Source: Chloroflexi bacterium HGW-Chloroflexi-2 (lineage in GTDB: Bacteria; Chloroflexota; Anaerolineae; Anaerolineales; Anaerolineaceae). From it: a stretch of 64,000 nt of DNA. Positions 1 to 9,046 of this stretch are shown piece by piece; the first letter of the stretch is position 1, and the number at the start of each line of letters is the position of its first letter. The translations under genes were made by a program, and so were the position numbers. The stretch is from the NCBI GenBank assembly GCA_002840735.1, contig PHBY01000006.1:1-64000 (forward strand). The letters run 5' to 3'. The notes under the pieces are model-generated. The model worked only from the letters and a program-made list of their open reading frames with translations, was not told the origin of the DNA and did not search any database.

Positions 1-190
1 GTATCGTGTACCTAGTGGAAGTCGGCCTGCCGGATCCCCTACCTTATATTATCGAAGATTATTTTCCTTGTAACAATATCCCTTTTAACATACTAGTGGT
101 AAGGTTTTGCCCCCCAAAAAAAATATAACCATATGTCCATGATAAAAAGGAAACAAGAACCGGATCAGTAAATTTTATTACCAAATCCGT
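1..190. other. Non-coding window edge
   Basis: I see no gene, RNA or clear signal here. The last ~45 bases stay open in the frame of the phosphoesterase remnant that follows, but a stop at 143-145 closes that frame upstream. No N-terminal half of the enzyme is therefore present next to it. Confidence 0.5.
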
Positions 191-427
191 GTGTCCCTGA
201 TCAAAGAATCATTACTGATTGAAAATGAAGATCAGATCATGCTGATCTTTTCCCATCGCCCGATCGTCCCTCTTGAAGACGGTTGGATCAACCTTCATGG
301 TCATATTCATAATGTCCCACCGCCGCCTGAAGGTTCCAATCTGGGACCCAACCATATCAATATGAGTGTTGAGGTCAGGGAGTATCGTCCCTGGCGGTTG
401 GGTGAAATCATAGAGCCATTTATTTAA
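191..427 (+). pseudogene. C-terminal remnant of a calcineurin-like metallophosphoesterase
   Basis: The 78 codons contain INLHGHIHN, the GHxH metal-binding motif found near the C-terminus of calcineurin-like phosphoesterases. It is followed by the usual ending in which an Asn/Val-rich strand leads to YRPWRLGEI. In intact relatives this motif is preceded by well over 100 residues carrying the other metal ligands (DxH, GNHD), and none of these is present. The only available start is a GTG with no convincing ribosome-binding site. I read it as the surviving 3' end of a gene, part of the same decayed patch as the integrase and tRNA remnants downstream. Confidence 0.65.
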
Positions 428-548
428 TTGTCTAAAGTGGCGCTATGATATTAGCCAGTTTTCTCACAAAAAAACATGGATTACGTTGACTTTTCGGATG
501 ATTTGATCGATAATTAGGTTAATCAACCTGAAGGGCAGTTAACCTAAA

Positions 549-2213
549 ATGGATTATTTTTATCCTTCTGACCAGCAAGCTCTTTTTACCAATCGTCGCC
601 AGGAATTGGCGACACTTGATCACTACCATCACAGCCTGATCGATGGGCCTGTAGAACATGTTGCTTTATTTGGCCTGCGCAGAATAGGAAAAACACTTTT
701 ATTAAAAGAGTTCATGCGCCGATTGAGGGAGACGAATTCTGCAGAGCGACCCGCATTTCTGGATTTTTCTATCATTTGCAGTTCACCTGAGAATTTTACG
801 TTAGGTTTTATTGGCTCAATCTGTTATTGGTTGCTTGAGGAAGGCATTAGCGACCCGGAGCCTTATCTTAATCCTGCTACTTTAGGTTCTGCTGTTTTAA
901 GAGCGGGGGGAGATAAACTCTATGATGAGATTCAGCCCATCCTTCAGGAATTACAGCGGTCTCGACCAGATCGCCAGGCATTGTTGCGCCAGGTTTTTCG
1001 ATTTCCGCGTCAGGCCGCAGTTGCTTTGGATAAAAAACTCATTTTGATTTGCGATGAATTTCAAGAAATCCGCACCCTGGAGAACTATCCAAACAGCCAA
1101 AATGTAGTTGCGCTGCTGCGTGCAGAACTTCAATCTCAAAGCGTGGTGCAGTATATTTTGGCCGGCTCAGCTATCAGCGTCCTGGCGGGATTGTTATCCA
1201 ATCCTGACAGTCCTTTGTTTGCTCAGTTTACACGTATTTCTGTTGAGCCCTTTGATCGTGAGAGTACCCAAGAATTAGCCAATAAGCTCTTGTCCGATCC
1301 GCTAGAAGCCGATTTATACCCCCTATTGCACTCCCTTACCTGGGGACATCCTTTCTACATCACCGCAGTTGCACAGCGCATGAGTTATTTATTGGATGTA
1401 GTACAACGACCTTTATCTTCTGATGTAGTCAAACAAGCCTTTTTGGTCGAGACTCTCTCGCCCGGGGGAAGGATTTATGATTTCTGTCAGTATGTTTATG
1501 ATCTTTCCTTACAGAAGGCCAAAGGCTATGGAGCGCTTAAGTCGGTGTTACAAATTCTGGCTCAAGAGGAAGGCCTTTCTGCTTCCGAGGTGGCCCGCCA
1601 GTTGCGTGTCACTTCTGGCAGCGCCAGCGATTACCTGCGCTGGTTGTGCGAAGTTGACCTGGTGGTAGAAAAAGAAAAAGCATATTACTTCCGCGACCCG
1701 GTTCTACGATTTTGGGTGGGAAACGTGATCAAAGGAATCGAGATCAGTCTCACATCTGAACCCATGGATCTGAAAGGTCTGATCCACCGTCTGGATCAGC
1801 AATTCCAACGCGTCTCAGAGGAATTGGGTGATGCAAAGGAAAGCTCTGTGCGTGAACTGATGCGCCATTTCAACGGTCAAAACGTTCCGAAAGAAGTTTT
1901 TCATGCGCAAGAATCAGTAACCCTGCCGGTGTTCTGGGATGTAAAAGAAGAAGTCTCGCCGGATGGTCAAATCGAGCTGGACGCTGTCGGCGAAAGGACA
2001 GAACGCTGGGTCGTGGAAGTGAAATGGCGTAACAAACGGGCAGGAAGTAAGGAATTGGAAAAGTTATTAATACATGCCAAAGAACGAAAAGCTCGAGCCT
2101 GGCTCGTTTCAAGATCGGGTTTTTCCGCAGATGCAATTAAATACGCAGTTGAAAATGGGATTTTGATTACTGACAAAGATGGATTGGAAGCCTTACGCAA
2201 ACAAATACTGTAG
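549..2213 (+). CDS. AAA ATPase with C-terminal winged-helix and restriction-nuclease-like domain
   Basis: This 554-residue protein opens with an archaeal-type AAA ATPase domain. The Walker A is GLRRIGKT (about residues 42-49) and the Walker B is LILICDEFQEI (about 163-173). A helical winged-helix section follows (SASEVARQLRVTSGSASDYL, about 346-365). The C-terminal ~90 residues contain ELDAVGERTERWVVEVKW, the D-x(n)-ExK arrangement of PD-(D/E)XK nucleases such as the DUF234 and Mrr-like groups. Such proteins are often called ATPase-of-unknown-function or DUF234 proteins. Roles in mobile-element or defence biology have been proposed, but the activity here is not established. The gene stands alone beside a phosphoesterase remnant and an integrase fragment, so it may be cargo of a decayed element. 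Confidence 0.7.
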   Translation: MDYFYPSDQQALFTNRRQELATLDHYHHSLIDGPVEHVALFGLRRIGKTLLLKEFMRRLRETNSAERPAFLDFSIICSSPENFTLGFIGSICYWLLEEGISDPEPYLNPATLGSAVLRAGGDKLYDEIQPILQELQRSRPDRQALLRQVFRFPRQAAVALDKKLILICDEFQEIRTLENYPNSQNVVALLRAELQSQSVVQYILAGSAISVLAGLLSNPDSPLFAQFTRISVEPFDRESTQELANKLLSDPLEADLYPLLHSLTWGHPFYITAVAQRMSYLLDVVQRPLSSDVVKQAFLVETLSPGGRIYDFCQYVYDLSLQKAKGYGALKSVLQILAQEEGLSASEVARQLRVTSGSASDYLRWLCEVDLVVEKEKAYYFRDPVLRFWVGNVIKGIEISLTSEPMDLKGLIHRLDQQFQRVSEELGDAKESSVRELMRHFNGQNVPKEVFHAQESVTLPVFWDVKEEVSPDGQIELDAVGERTERWVVEVKWRNKRAGSKELEKLLIHAKERKARAWLVSRSGFSADAIKYAVENGILITDKDGLEALRKQIL

Positions 2214-2390
2214 GAATTGTTTAATGTGAAATAACCTAAAAGAGTAGAACCATATTAATAATTAGAACATCAACTCTCGCATCCGGCAAATGCAAATACT
2301 GCAAAAGATGTGCTATTCGTTCGTCCAAAGTTCGAATCGATTAATACTCCATTGACAGTTGAAAATACTACTTAATAAATCTCTTATGAT
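2214..2390. other. Intergenic stretch without a recognisable feature
   Basis: AT-rich DNA between the ATPase stop and the gene fragment on the opposite strand. I see no RNA, repeat or convincing promoter in it. Confidence 0.4.
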
Positions 2391-2534
2391 TTAATCAATA
2401 AAGTTCCGATATACTTCAGAAAAATAAGAGGGATAATGGTCTAAAATATCGAAGATCTGTTCTTGCCTTGCTCGGAACGTATGAATAATTACATCTCGTT
2501 CGGGGTCTAAATCTTCAAATATTGGACTTAGTCA
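2391..2534 (-). pseudogene. Short C-terminal gene fragment, family not recognised
   Basis: On the minus strand a stop-to-stop frame of 47 codons reads like real protein: LSPIFEDLDPERDVIIHT, then a charged helix-like stretch, ending in YRNFID. There is no start codon and no ribosome-binding site. It lies directly downstream of the broken integrase, so it is probably the tail of another gene brought there by a deletion. I cannot name the parent family. Chance coding cannot be excluded at this length. Confidence 0.3.
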
Positions 2535-2559
2535 CAATCCGTTGGGCAGCTAGACCACG

Positions 2560-2907
2560 CTAAGTGCTGTGATCGTGTGCCCAAACATTACGGATGGACT
2601 TAGCAGACAATGGCTCTTTACTACCATTGAAGCGCACCGGCTTGTATTCGGCGCGCAGCCAGGCCATGTAACCAGTAAGATCGGATGCCTGAATTTCCGA
2701 TACCACTCGATCTCCGATGTAATCCAACCAATGACCAAGAGTAAACTCGTAGGAGGTAATTGTGCGTGGTCTTAGTCCTTCTGCCGTCTTGAATTTAAGA
2801 TATCCATCGATGGCTTTTACTAAGGTAAGTGATACTTTGGGTTTTGACGAACCCGGCGAGCTGCGGTTCACACCTAAGGTGCACAGACGTGTAAGAAATT
2901 CCTCCAT
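2560..2907 (-). pseudogene. Truncated tyrosine recombinase (N-terminal SAM-like domain only)
   Basis: From the ATG at 2905-2907 the frame encodes about 115 residues. They match the core-binding (SAM-like) domain of phage-type integrases: LVKAIDGYLKFKTAEGLRP, then TITSYEFTLGHWLDYIG, and a terminal SAKSIRNVWA where intact proteins continue into the catalytic domain. The reading stops at 2560 without any of the R-K-HxxR-Y catalytic residues, so it is inactive. The open frame extends further upstream, but that part is only a read-through of the tRNA remnant and terminator. It lies just downstream of a tRNA remnant on the same strand, the usual arrangement for an element integrated in a tRNA gene. 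Confidence 0.7.
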
Positions 2908-2982
2908 TTCGCAAAGCGTCCCCGTGGGAGGAAAAATCAACCGCTGTGCGCCGGGCTCGCGACTGCGTTCCTTTGGGAAACG

Positions 2983-3031
2983 AAAAACCAGAGCCTCGCG
3001 TAGCATCCCCTTGGGGACAGGACTCTGGTTT
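2983..3031 (-). terminator. Hairpin terminator of the tRNA-Met remnant
   Basis: AAACCAGAG (2985-2993) pairs with CTCTGGTTT (3023-3031). A second short CCCC/GGGG stem lies inside the loop. Read on the minus strand, the stem ends in TTTTT. It sits 10 bases after the 3' end of the tRNA remnant, which fits a factor-independent terminator. Confidence 0.55.
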
Positions 3032-3040
3032 GACTTTAGT

Positions 3041-3092
3041 AGCGGGGAGCGGATTCGAACCACTGACCTCCGGGTTACTGCTCTACCCCGCA
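3041..3092 (-). pseudogene. tRNA-Met remnant lacking its anticodon arm
   Basis: Read on the minus strand, the 5' end GCGGGGTAGAGCAGT matches the acceptor and D-arm start of a bacterial tRNA-Met. The 3' part AACCCGGAGGTCAGTGGTTC, then GAATCCGCTCCCCGCT, matches the variable loop, T-arm and acceptor. About 20 bases that should hold the rest of the D-arm and the CAT anticodon loop are missing. The acceptor halves (GCGGGG and CCCCGC) still pair. It cannot be a working tRNA. The nearby integrase fragment suggests an integration or excision scar. Confidence 0.7.
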
Positions 3093-3235
3093 TCGTTTAT
3101 TGAACGATCAGAATTTTACCTCACCTTGCCTGATCCGTCAAGCCAAACATTATCAACTAATCAACCATATTCACGATTTTTCCTCAATATTCAATCTTTT
3201 TTGTACTTTATGACTGAATTTAAGTTAAATGTCAC

Positions 3236-3263
3236 TTGACAGATGGGTAGGATTTTGTAGAAT
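3236..3263 (+). promoter_or_regulatory. Sigma-70-type promoter for the AOR-molybdenum hydroxylase operon
   Basis: TTGACA (3236-3241), a 16-base spacer and TAGAAT (3258-3263). Transcription would start near 3270, giving a leader of about 115 bases before the aldehyde oxidoreductase gene. I found no recognisable riboswitch fold in that leader. Confidence 0.55.
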
Positions 3264-3386
3264 CGTAATTAGAAAAGAAATTTTTTCTACCAATCTCCAC
3301 TTTATCAATGCTATCCTGATTTCATCTTAACTGATCAAAAGTGGGTCAAAATCAGTGATTGTCTATCATAATCAATTGAGGTAAAA

Positions 3387-5288
3387 ATGGCTAAAACTGC
3401 ATGGATAAATCTATCGACCGCTGAAATCCGGGTGGAAGAAACAAATCCGGAACTGCACCAGCAATATCTGGGTGGACGTGGATTAGGGGCAAAATATTTA
3501 TATGATCTTGTGCAACCCGGGATTGACCCGTTTGGACCGGAAAATTATTTGATTTTTACCAATGGTTTATTCAGTGGCACCTCCTGGCCTTCCGCTTCTC
3601 GCTACCATGTCACCTTCAAATCCCCGGCTACCAATGGGTATGGATACGCCAATTCTGGTGGTGGATTTGGTCCGGAGCTTGCCATGGCAGGCTATGATGC
3701 CCTGGTTTTCTATGGCATCTCCCCCTCACCGGTTTATTTGAAGATCACTGACGCGTCCATTTCCCTGGAAAATGCCGAGCATCTTTGGGGAAAACGCACC
3801 GGAGAAGTACAGGATATTTTATTAGGAGCTGGTACGCCAACCGGCGCCAATGGTCGCGTATCCTGTATTGGGCCAGCAGGTGAGAATCTCGTTCGCATTG
3901 CATCCATCATTAATGATTATGGCCGCGCTGCTGCCCGTGGTGGTCCAGGGGCTGTGATGGGATCCAAAAACCTGAAGGCTGTTCATGTCAAAGCCTCTTC
4001 CAAAGGCAAGAACAATCCCGAACTACGTGGAGAGATTAAACGTCTGAACCAACACCTGCGCAAAGACCCAAAGATGCAGGGATTGATCGACACCGGCACT
4101 GTTTTTCTGATGCGTATCAAAAACATCAGTGGTGATCTCCCCGCCAGGAACCATCAATTCGGGCAGGTACCTTTCATCGACAAGATGGATGGCACTGCCT
4201 TGAAGGAATACCGCACCAAACGGATGGGCTGCCGTTTCTGTCCGGTACAATGCTCCTGTGAATCAGTCGGACAGGGATCTGAAGGTCTCATTCATACGGA
4301 AGGTCCGGAATATGAGACTACCGATGCATTGGGTCCTGTGGTCTGGAATGATGATGTCAATGTTATTATTGAAGGCAATTATCTCTGTAATGAACTGGGA
4401 TTGGATACCATTTCAACTGGCAAAGTAATTGGATTTGCGATGGAATGCCATGAAAAAGGAATTCTCTCCGATGCAGATTTTAGTCTGGAGTGGGGTGATG
4501 CCTGCACCATTCTTGGTTTGATGAAAAGTATTTCCTATCGCAAGGGGATCGGTGATCTGCTGGCAGAAGGTACTAAACGTGCTGCTGAAAAAATTGGTCA
4601 TGGTGCTGATGCTTATGCCATGCATGTAAAGGGACTTGAAATCCCGGAGCAGGAACCTCGCGTTTCCAAGGGCTTTGGTTTGGGACATGCAGTCTCTAAT
4701 CGCGGCGCCGATCATCTGTATGGGTTACCTGCCATTGATCTGGGTGGTAACTTTGAAACCGCCAGAAAGATTTTCCCCGCAGAAATTATTGATGAACTGA
4801 TGGAATCGTATAACGAAAAATATAAAGCAGACATGTTAATTTATGGTGAGCATTTCTGTGCTTTAACCGATGCTTTTGGTGTCTGCAAATTCACTACCAC
4901 TGAGGAATACAGCCTCTTACCATCTGATTTCTTGCCTGGTTTAAAGATTCTGGGATACGACCTGGATGAAAAATCTTTATTAAAGATTGGTGAACGTATC
5001 GTTAATCTGGAACGTCTCTTCAATATTCGTGAAGGCTTTAACCGCAAAGATGATAATTTGCCCAGGCGATTTACGACTGAAGAGATGCCGATTTATGCCA
5101 ATGAAAGAGATCCCGAAACAGGAAAAACAATCCTGGGCAAGCAAATCGGAACAGCAATCATTCAGGATTTGGATGCCATGCTGGATCGATATTATCAGTT
5201 ACGCAACTGGGACGAAATGGGAAAACCAAAACCTGAAAAACTTCAGGAACTGGATTTATTAAGGGAATTTGACATAACAATTGGTTAA
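3387..5288 (+). CDS. Tungsten-type aldehyde:ferredoxin oxidoreductase
   Basis: The 633-residue protein has the full length of AOR-family enzymes, which oxidise aldehydes to acids with ferredoxin as electron acceptor. It opens with the family N-terminus (LGGRGLGAKYLYD) and carries the pterin-binding stretch AAARGGPGAVMGSKNLKA. The [4Fe-4S] ligands appear as C282-x2-C285-x3-C289 (CRFCPVQC), with the distal Cys near residue 500 (FGVCKF). The start is supported by GAGG seven bases upstream. It is the first gene of an operon with a three-subunit molybdenum hydroxylase and a MoaD-like protein, which suggests joint processing of an aldehyde or aromatic compound. The metal could be W or Mo, and the substrate cannot be read from sequence. 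Confidence 0.9.
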   Translation: MAKTAWINLSTAEIRVEETNPELHQQYLGGRGLGAKYLYDLVQPGIDPFGPENYLIFTNGLFSGTSWPSASRYHVTFKSPATNGYGYANSGGGFGPELAMAGYDALVFYGISPSPVYLKITDASISLENAEHLWGKRTGEVQDILLGAGTPTGANGRVSCIGPAGENLVRIASIINDYGRAAARGGPGAVMGSKNLKAVHVKASSKGKNNPELRGEIKRLNQHLRKDPKMQGLIDTGTVFLMRIKNISGDLPARNHQFGQVPFIDKMDGTALKEYRTKRMGCRFCPVQCSCESVGQGSEGLIHTEGPEYETTDALGPVVWNDDVNVIIEGNYLCNELGLDTISTGKVIGFAMECHEKGILSDADFSLEWGDACTILGLMKSISYRKGIGDLLAEGTKRAAEKIGHGADAYAMHVKGLEIPEQEPRVSKGFGLGHAVSNRGADHLYGLPAIDLGGNFETARKIFPAEIIDELMESYNEKYKADMLIYGEHFCALTDAFGVCKFTTTEEYSLLPSDFLPGLKILGYDLDEKSLLKIGERIVNLERLFNIREGFNRKDDNLPRRFTTEEMPIYANERDPETGKTILGKQIGTAIIQDLDAMLDRYYQLRNWDEMGKPKPEKLQELDLLREFDITIG

Positions 5289-5339
5289 TCTGACCAAGTA
5301 ATTCTAAATAATCACTTTGTAAGTGAGAATGGATAAAAG

Positions 5340-6215
5340 ATGGCAAAATTTGAGTATGTATTAGCAAAAACGATGGATGATGCTGTTCGTCTTCTAAATG
5401 AACCGGATATACGCAGTATTCCTTTAGCAGGTGGCACCGATGTTTATGTCGCCTTAAGGGTAAATCCGGTCTGGTTTGACCGATTGGTAGATATACGTCG
5501 AATTCCTGAATTAAACGAAATATCTATTGAAGGTGATCAGTTCAAACTCGGTGCGGCAGTAACATTTTCACACGCGATTAAAAATCCCATATTGCAGAGA
5601 GTTGCACCTTTTCTTGTGGAAGCCTGCAAAACCATCGGTGGACCAGCCGTCCGAAATTGTGGAACATTCGGTGGCAATGTATCCAATGCAGCTGCCTGCG
5701 CCGATTCACTTCCTTCTCTGGTGTGCCTGGAAGCTGTCGCTCATTTGCGATCAACCAAAGGCGAACGCCAGCTTAAAGTAGAGGATCTGGTCACCGGCCC
5801 TCACCAGACGCAGATCGAACCTGGCGAATTATTAACCCATTTCACCTTCAAAGTTCCTCCTGAAAATGCCAGAAGTTGTTTTATTAAGATCGGCCGTCGT
5901 AAAGCACAATCCATTTCACGGTTAAGTATCGCGGTTATTGGCACAGTGGATGCTGCGGGTATGGTGGATTATATTCGTGTCTGTCCGGGTGCAGCAGTTG
6001 CCACACCGGTTCGTTTTCCCAAAGTTGAGGGCGTTTTGCTCGGGAAAAAACCTGACAAAGAAGCCATCACTGCCGCCGCCGATCAACTGGTTGCAGATAT
6101 GATCGAAAGCACCGGTAGACGCTGGTCAACCGAATACAAAGAAATAACACTGAAAGCGATTGCGGAAAGATCACTCACGAAAATTTTTCTGGAGGATGGA
6201 TACCATGTTAATTAA
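5340..6215 (+). CDS. Molybdenum hydroxylase FAD-binding subunit (CoxM/XdhB type)
   Basis: This 291-residue protein is the medium subunit of a xanthine dehydrogenase-family enzyme. It passes electrons from the iron-sulfur subunit to FAD. The FAD-binding signatures are visible: PLAGGTDVYVALR near residue 30, and TIGGPAVRNCGTFGGNVSNA at about 98-117. The C-terminal CO-dehydrogenase flavoprotein domain follows from about residue 175. It lies 51 bases after the AOR gene and overlaps the next gene by 11 bases, so the subunits are almost certainly co-translated. Confidence 0.92.
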   Translation: MAKFEYVLAKTMDDAVRLLNEPDIRSIPLAGGTDVYVALRVNPVWFDRLVDIRRIPELNEISIEGDQFKLGAAVTFSHAIKNPILQRVAPFLVEACKTIGGPAVRNCGTFGGNVSNAAACADSLPSLVCLEAVAHLRSTKGERQLKVEDLVTGPHQTQIEPGELLTHFTFKVPPENARSCFIKIGRRKAQSISRLSIAVIGTVDAAGMVDYIRVCPGAAVATPVRFPKVEGVLLGKKPDKEAITAAADQLVADMIESTGRRWSTEYKEITLKAIAERSLTKIFLEDGYHVN

Positions 6216-6699
6216 TTTCACTCTGAATCATAAACCAGTCTCGATAGACATCCCGACTGATATCACCTTATCAGTCATGTTAAGGGAACACCTTAAACTT
6301 ACCGGTACAAAAGAAGCCTGTGAGATTGGAGAATGCGGTGCCTGTTCTGTTCTCCTGGATGGTGAACTGGTCAACAGCTGCCTGGTGGCAGCTCCTTCCG
6401 TGATGGGACGCGAGGTGATTACCATCGAAGGTATCCATGCTGAGGACGGCGGACCTAATGATCTGCAGCGCAATTTTATTGAAAAGGGTGCTGTGCAATG
6501 TGGATTTTGTATCCCTGGCATGGTAATCGCTGGAGAAGCACTCCTGGCGATCAAATCCGAACCTTCCCGCCTTGAAATCAGAGAAGCATTGGCAGGCAAT
6601 CTGTGTCGCTGCACCGGTTATATGCAAATTGTTGACGCTATCGAAACAACCGCAAAAGAGCGTGCTGAAAAACCTAATCTTTCAAAGAGGGAGAGGTGA
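6205..6699 (+). CDS. Molybdenum hydroxylase 2Fe-2S subunit (CoxS/XdhC type)
   Basis: The 164-residue small subunit carries two [2Fe-2S] clusters. The N-terminal plant-ferredoxin-like motif is CEIGECGACSVLLDGELVNSC, written here as CxxxxCGxC followed by a distal Cys. The C-terminal motif is QCGFCIPGM with NLCRC. I chose the ATG at 6205 because GGAGG lies nine bases upstream. A start at 6160 is possible but would place 45 more bases inside the preceding gene. The stop overlaps the start region of the large subunit. Confidence 0.92.
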   Translation: MLINFTLNHKPVSIDIPTDITLSVMLREHLKLTGTKEACEIGECGACSVLLDGELVNSCLVAAPSVMGREVITIEGIHAEDGGPNDLQRNFIEKGAVQCGFCIPGMVIAGEALLAIKSEPSRLEIREALAGNLCRCTGYMQIVDAIETTAKERAEKPNLSKRER

Positions 6700-6704
6700 A
6701 CAAA

Positions 6705-9041
6705 ATGGCTGACCTGAAATATATTGGACAACCTGCACAACGAGTCGATGCCCTCGATAAAGTAATGGGTAAAACCAAATATGTTGGTGATATGTCTATT
6801 CCTGGCATGTTGTACGCGCGCACCCTGCGCAGTGAACTCCCCCATGCCCGCATTGTAAGATTGGATACATCACCAGCTTTACAAGTGCCAGGCGTGGTGG
6901 CAGTCGTCACCAGCGCTGATTTTGTCAATCATAGTAATTTTGGCTTTCCCATTTCGGATATGTACATGCTAGCCCACGAAAAAGTTCGCTACGTTGGTGA
7001 AGGTATTGCGTCCGTGGCTGCAGAAACACCAGAAGCTGCTCTGGAGGGCGTCAAAGCCATTATCTGCGAATTAGAACCACTCCCAGCAGTGTTTGATATG
7101 GCTCATGCACTTGACCCGGATGCTCCTCAAATTGGACCAAACCGAACCGATGGCAAACACCCCAATTACATCGGGCATTATCCGGTGTACAAAGGCAACC
7201 CAAAAGAAAAATTATTGCAATGTGATATGGTGATCGATCAGAAATATGAAACCGTAATGCAGGAACATGCCTACCTGGAAACAGAAGGTGGTTTAGCCAT
7301 TCCCACCCCGGAAGGCGGTGTGGTGGTTTATCTTTCCTGCCAGAGTCCTTTTATTCCAAGAAATGATCTCTGTAAAGTTTTAGGGTTACCAGCAGATCGT
7401 GTCCGTGTGATCGTTCCTCCTGTTGGCGGTTCATTTGGCGGCAAAGATGATCTGAATTACCAAACCGCCGGTCAGGTGGCTGCCCTGGCATTAAAAGCCA
7501 AACGACCCGTGCGCATGACCTTCTCTCGTGAGGAAAGTATCATCGCCAGTTACAAACGTGGTTCCATGCGCATGAACATCAAATTGGGTGCTGACAAAGA
7601 TGGAACTTTGCGAGCCTGTGAATTCAGAAGCCTGTATGACTCTGGCGCTTATTCTTCTCAAAGCCCGTTCACCAGCTGGCGAGCCAGCATTCATGCTATG
7701 GGTGCATACCGTTACGATGATTGCACGGTTGATATTGATACAGTCTATACTAACACCGGATATGCTGGCGCTTACCGTGGCTTTGGCAACACCGAAGTCT
7801 GTTCAGGGATTGAACAGGCAATTGACGAAATGGCAGATGCTCTGAAAATGGATCCGCTTGAATTTCGCTTGAAGAATTGCTTGAAAGTAGGCGATGTCAC
7901 CCCTCATGGACAACTGCTTTCTGAATCGGTAGGGTTGAGGGATTGTCTGCTGGCTGTTCGCAAAATGAGTGATTGGGATCGCAAACGTAAGGATTTCGCC
8001 AACCAATCGCCTTCCGCCGAAAAACGACGCGGGATTGGCGTCTCAGCACTATTCCATGGCACTTCTTTGGGTGCTGAAGGATTGGATGAGGCCACAGCCA
8101 CCATTGAGATCCATGCCGATAACCAGGTTACCATTACATCCGGATTGACCGATTATGGTACCGGCGCCCGTACAGTCTACACCCTGATTGCTGCTGAGAT
8201 CCTAGGCATTCAACCAGAACGCATCAAAGTTCACAATCCGGACACCAACACCGCCAAAGACAGTGGCCCGACCGTCGCCAGCCGCACCACCATTCTGGCA
8301 GGCAACTCCGTACGGGTTGCTGCGCAAAATCTGCTACAGAATCTGGATTGGGCAGCTGCAGATCTGTTGAAGTGTGATGTTTATCAGGTTCATCGTGTCG
8401 GTGAAGATTACATCGGCCCCAGCGAAGAACTGGTTTCCTGGGATATCGTCGTAAAGCATGCCCGGGAAATGGGATTGGTACTTTCAGCATTTGGCAGATG
8501 GTCTGCCCCACAAATTCACTGGGACGAAGAAAAAGGTACCGGCACACCCTATTTTGCCTATCATTTCGGTGCCCAGGTAGCCGAGGTAGAAGTGGATCTA
8601 AAAACCGGGCATACCGATGTTGTCAACATCTGGGCAGTTCATGATATTGGTAAGGTGATATTCCCACAGGGAGCTTACGGTCAGTTATATGGCGGCATTT
8701 CTCACGGGCTGGGATATGGACTATATGAAGACCTGGATTACCAGAATGGTTATGCACAGTCGATTAACTTTGACACCTATCTCATCCCAACCTCAATGGA
8801 CATGCCTGAGATCCAGGGAGGATTTGTGGAAGCTACATTCTCTGCCGGACCATTTGGTGCGAAGAATATCGCTGAACCTGCCATGGTGCCAACTGCTCCC
8901 GCTATTTTGAACGCCATTGCCAACGCCACTGGAAGAAGAATCCGCAAACTGCCAGCCAACCTTGAACGCGTGATGCTCGGAAAGGAACTCACTAAAAAAG
9001 GGTCGCCTTTCAGCTGTAAAGTTGCTCTTAAAATCACATAA
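6705..9041 (+). CDS. Molybdenum hydroxylase large, molybdopterin-binding subunit (CoxL/XdhA type)
   Basis: The protein of about 778 residues is the catalytic subunit of the xanthine dehydrogenase/CO dehydrogenase superfamily. Visible hallmarks are VGGSFGGKDD (cofactor binding), GAYRGFGNTE in the active-site loop, and GAKNIAEPAM with the conserved catalytic Glu near the C-terminus. The loop reads AYRGFG, not the AYRCSFR of true aerobic CO dehydrogenases, so a hydroxylase of a purine, aromatic or aldehyde substrate is more likely. The ATG at 6705 has GAGAGG eight bases upstream. A GTG at 6696 in the same frame, overlapping the previous stop, is the alternative. Confidence 0.9.
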   Translation: MADLKYIGQPAQRVDALDKVMGKTKYVGDMSIPGMLYARTLRSELPHARIVRLDTSPALQVPGVVAVVTSADFVNHSNFGFPISDMYMLAHEKVRYVGEGIASVAAETPEAALEGVKAIICELEPLPAVFDMAHALDPDAPQIGPNRTDGKHPNYIGHYPVYKGNPKEKLLQCDMVIDQKYETVMQEHAYLETEGGLAIPTPEGGVVVYLSCQSPFIPRNDLCKVLGLPADRVRVIVPPVGGSFGGKDDLNYQTAGQVAALALKAKRPVRMTFSREESIIASYKRGSMRMNIKLGADKDGTLRACEFRSLYDSGAYSSQSPFTSWRASIHAMGAYRYDDCTVDIDTVYTNTGYAGAYRGFGNTEVCSGIEQAIDEMADALKMDPLEFRLKNCLKVGDVTPHGQLLSESVGLRDCLLAVRKMSDWDRKRKDFANQSPSAEKRRGIGVSALFHGTSLGAEGLDEATATIEIHADNQVTITSGLTDYGTGARTVYTLIAAEILGIQPERIKVHNPDTNTAKDSGPTVASRTTILAGNSVRVAAQNLLQNLDWAAADLLKCDVYQVHRVGEDYIGPSEELVSWDIVVKHAREMGLVLSAFGRWSAPQIHWDEEKGTGTPYFAYHFGAQVAEVEVDLKTGHTDVVNIWAVHDIGKVIFPQGAYGQLYGGISHGLGYGLYEDLDYQNGYAQSINFDTYLIPTSMDMPEIQGGFVEATFSAGPFGAKNIAEPAMVPTAPAILNAIANATGRRIRKLPANLERVMLGKELTKKGSPFSCKVALKIT

Positions 9042-9046
9042 TCATA

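Noticed and set aside
2762-3239. Plus-strand frames overlapping the tRNA remnant
   Set aside because: They are antisense to the integrase fragment and tRNA. Their coding-like look comes from those features.
3264-3386. Molybdenum/tungsten cofactor riboswitch before the AOR gene
   Set aside because: No conserved fold is recognisable in the ~115-base leader.
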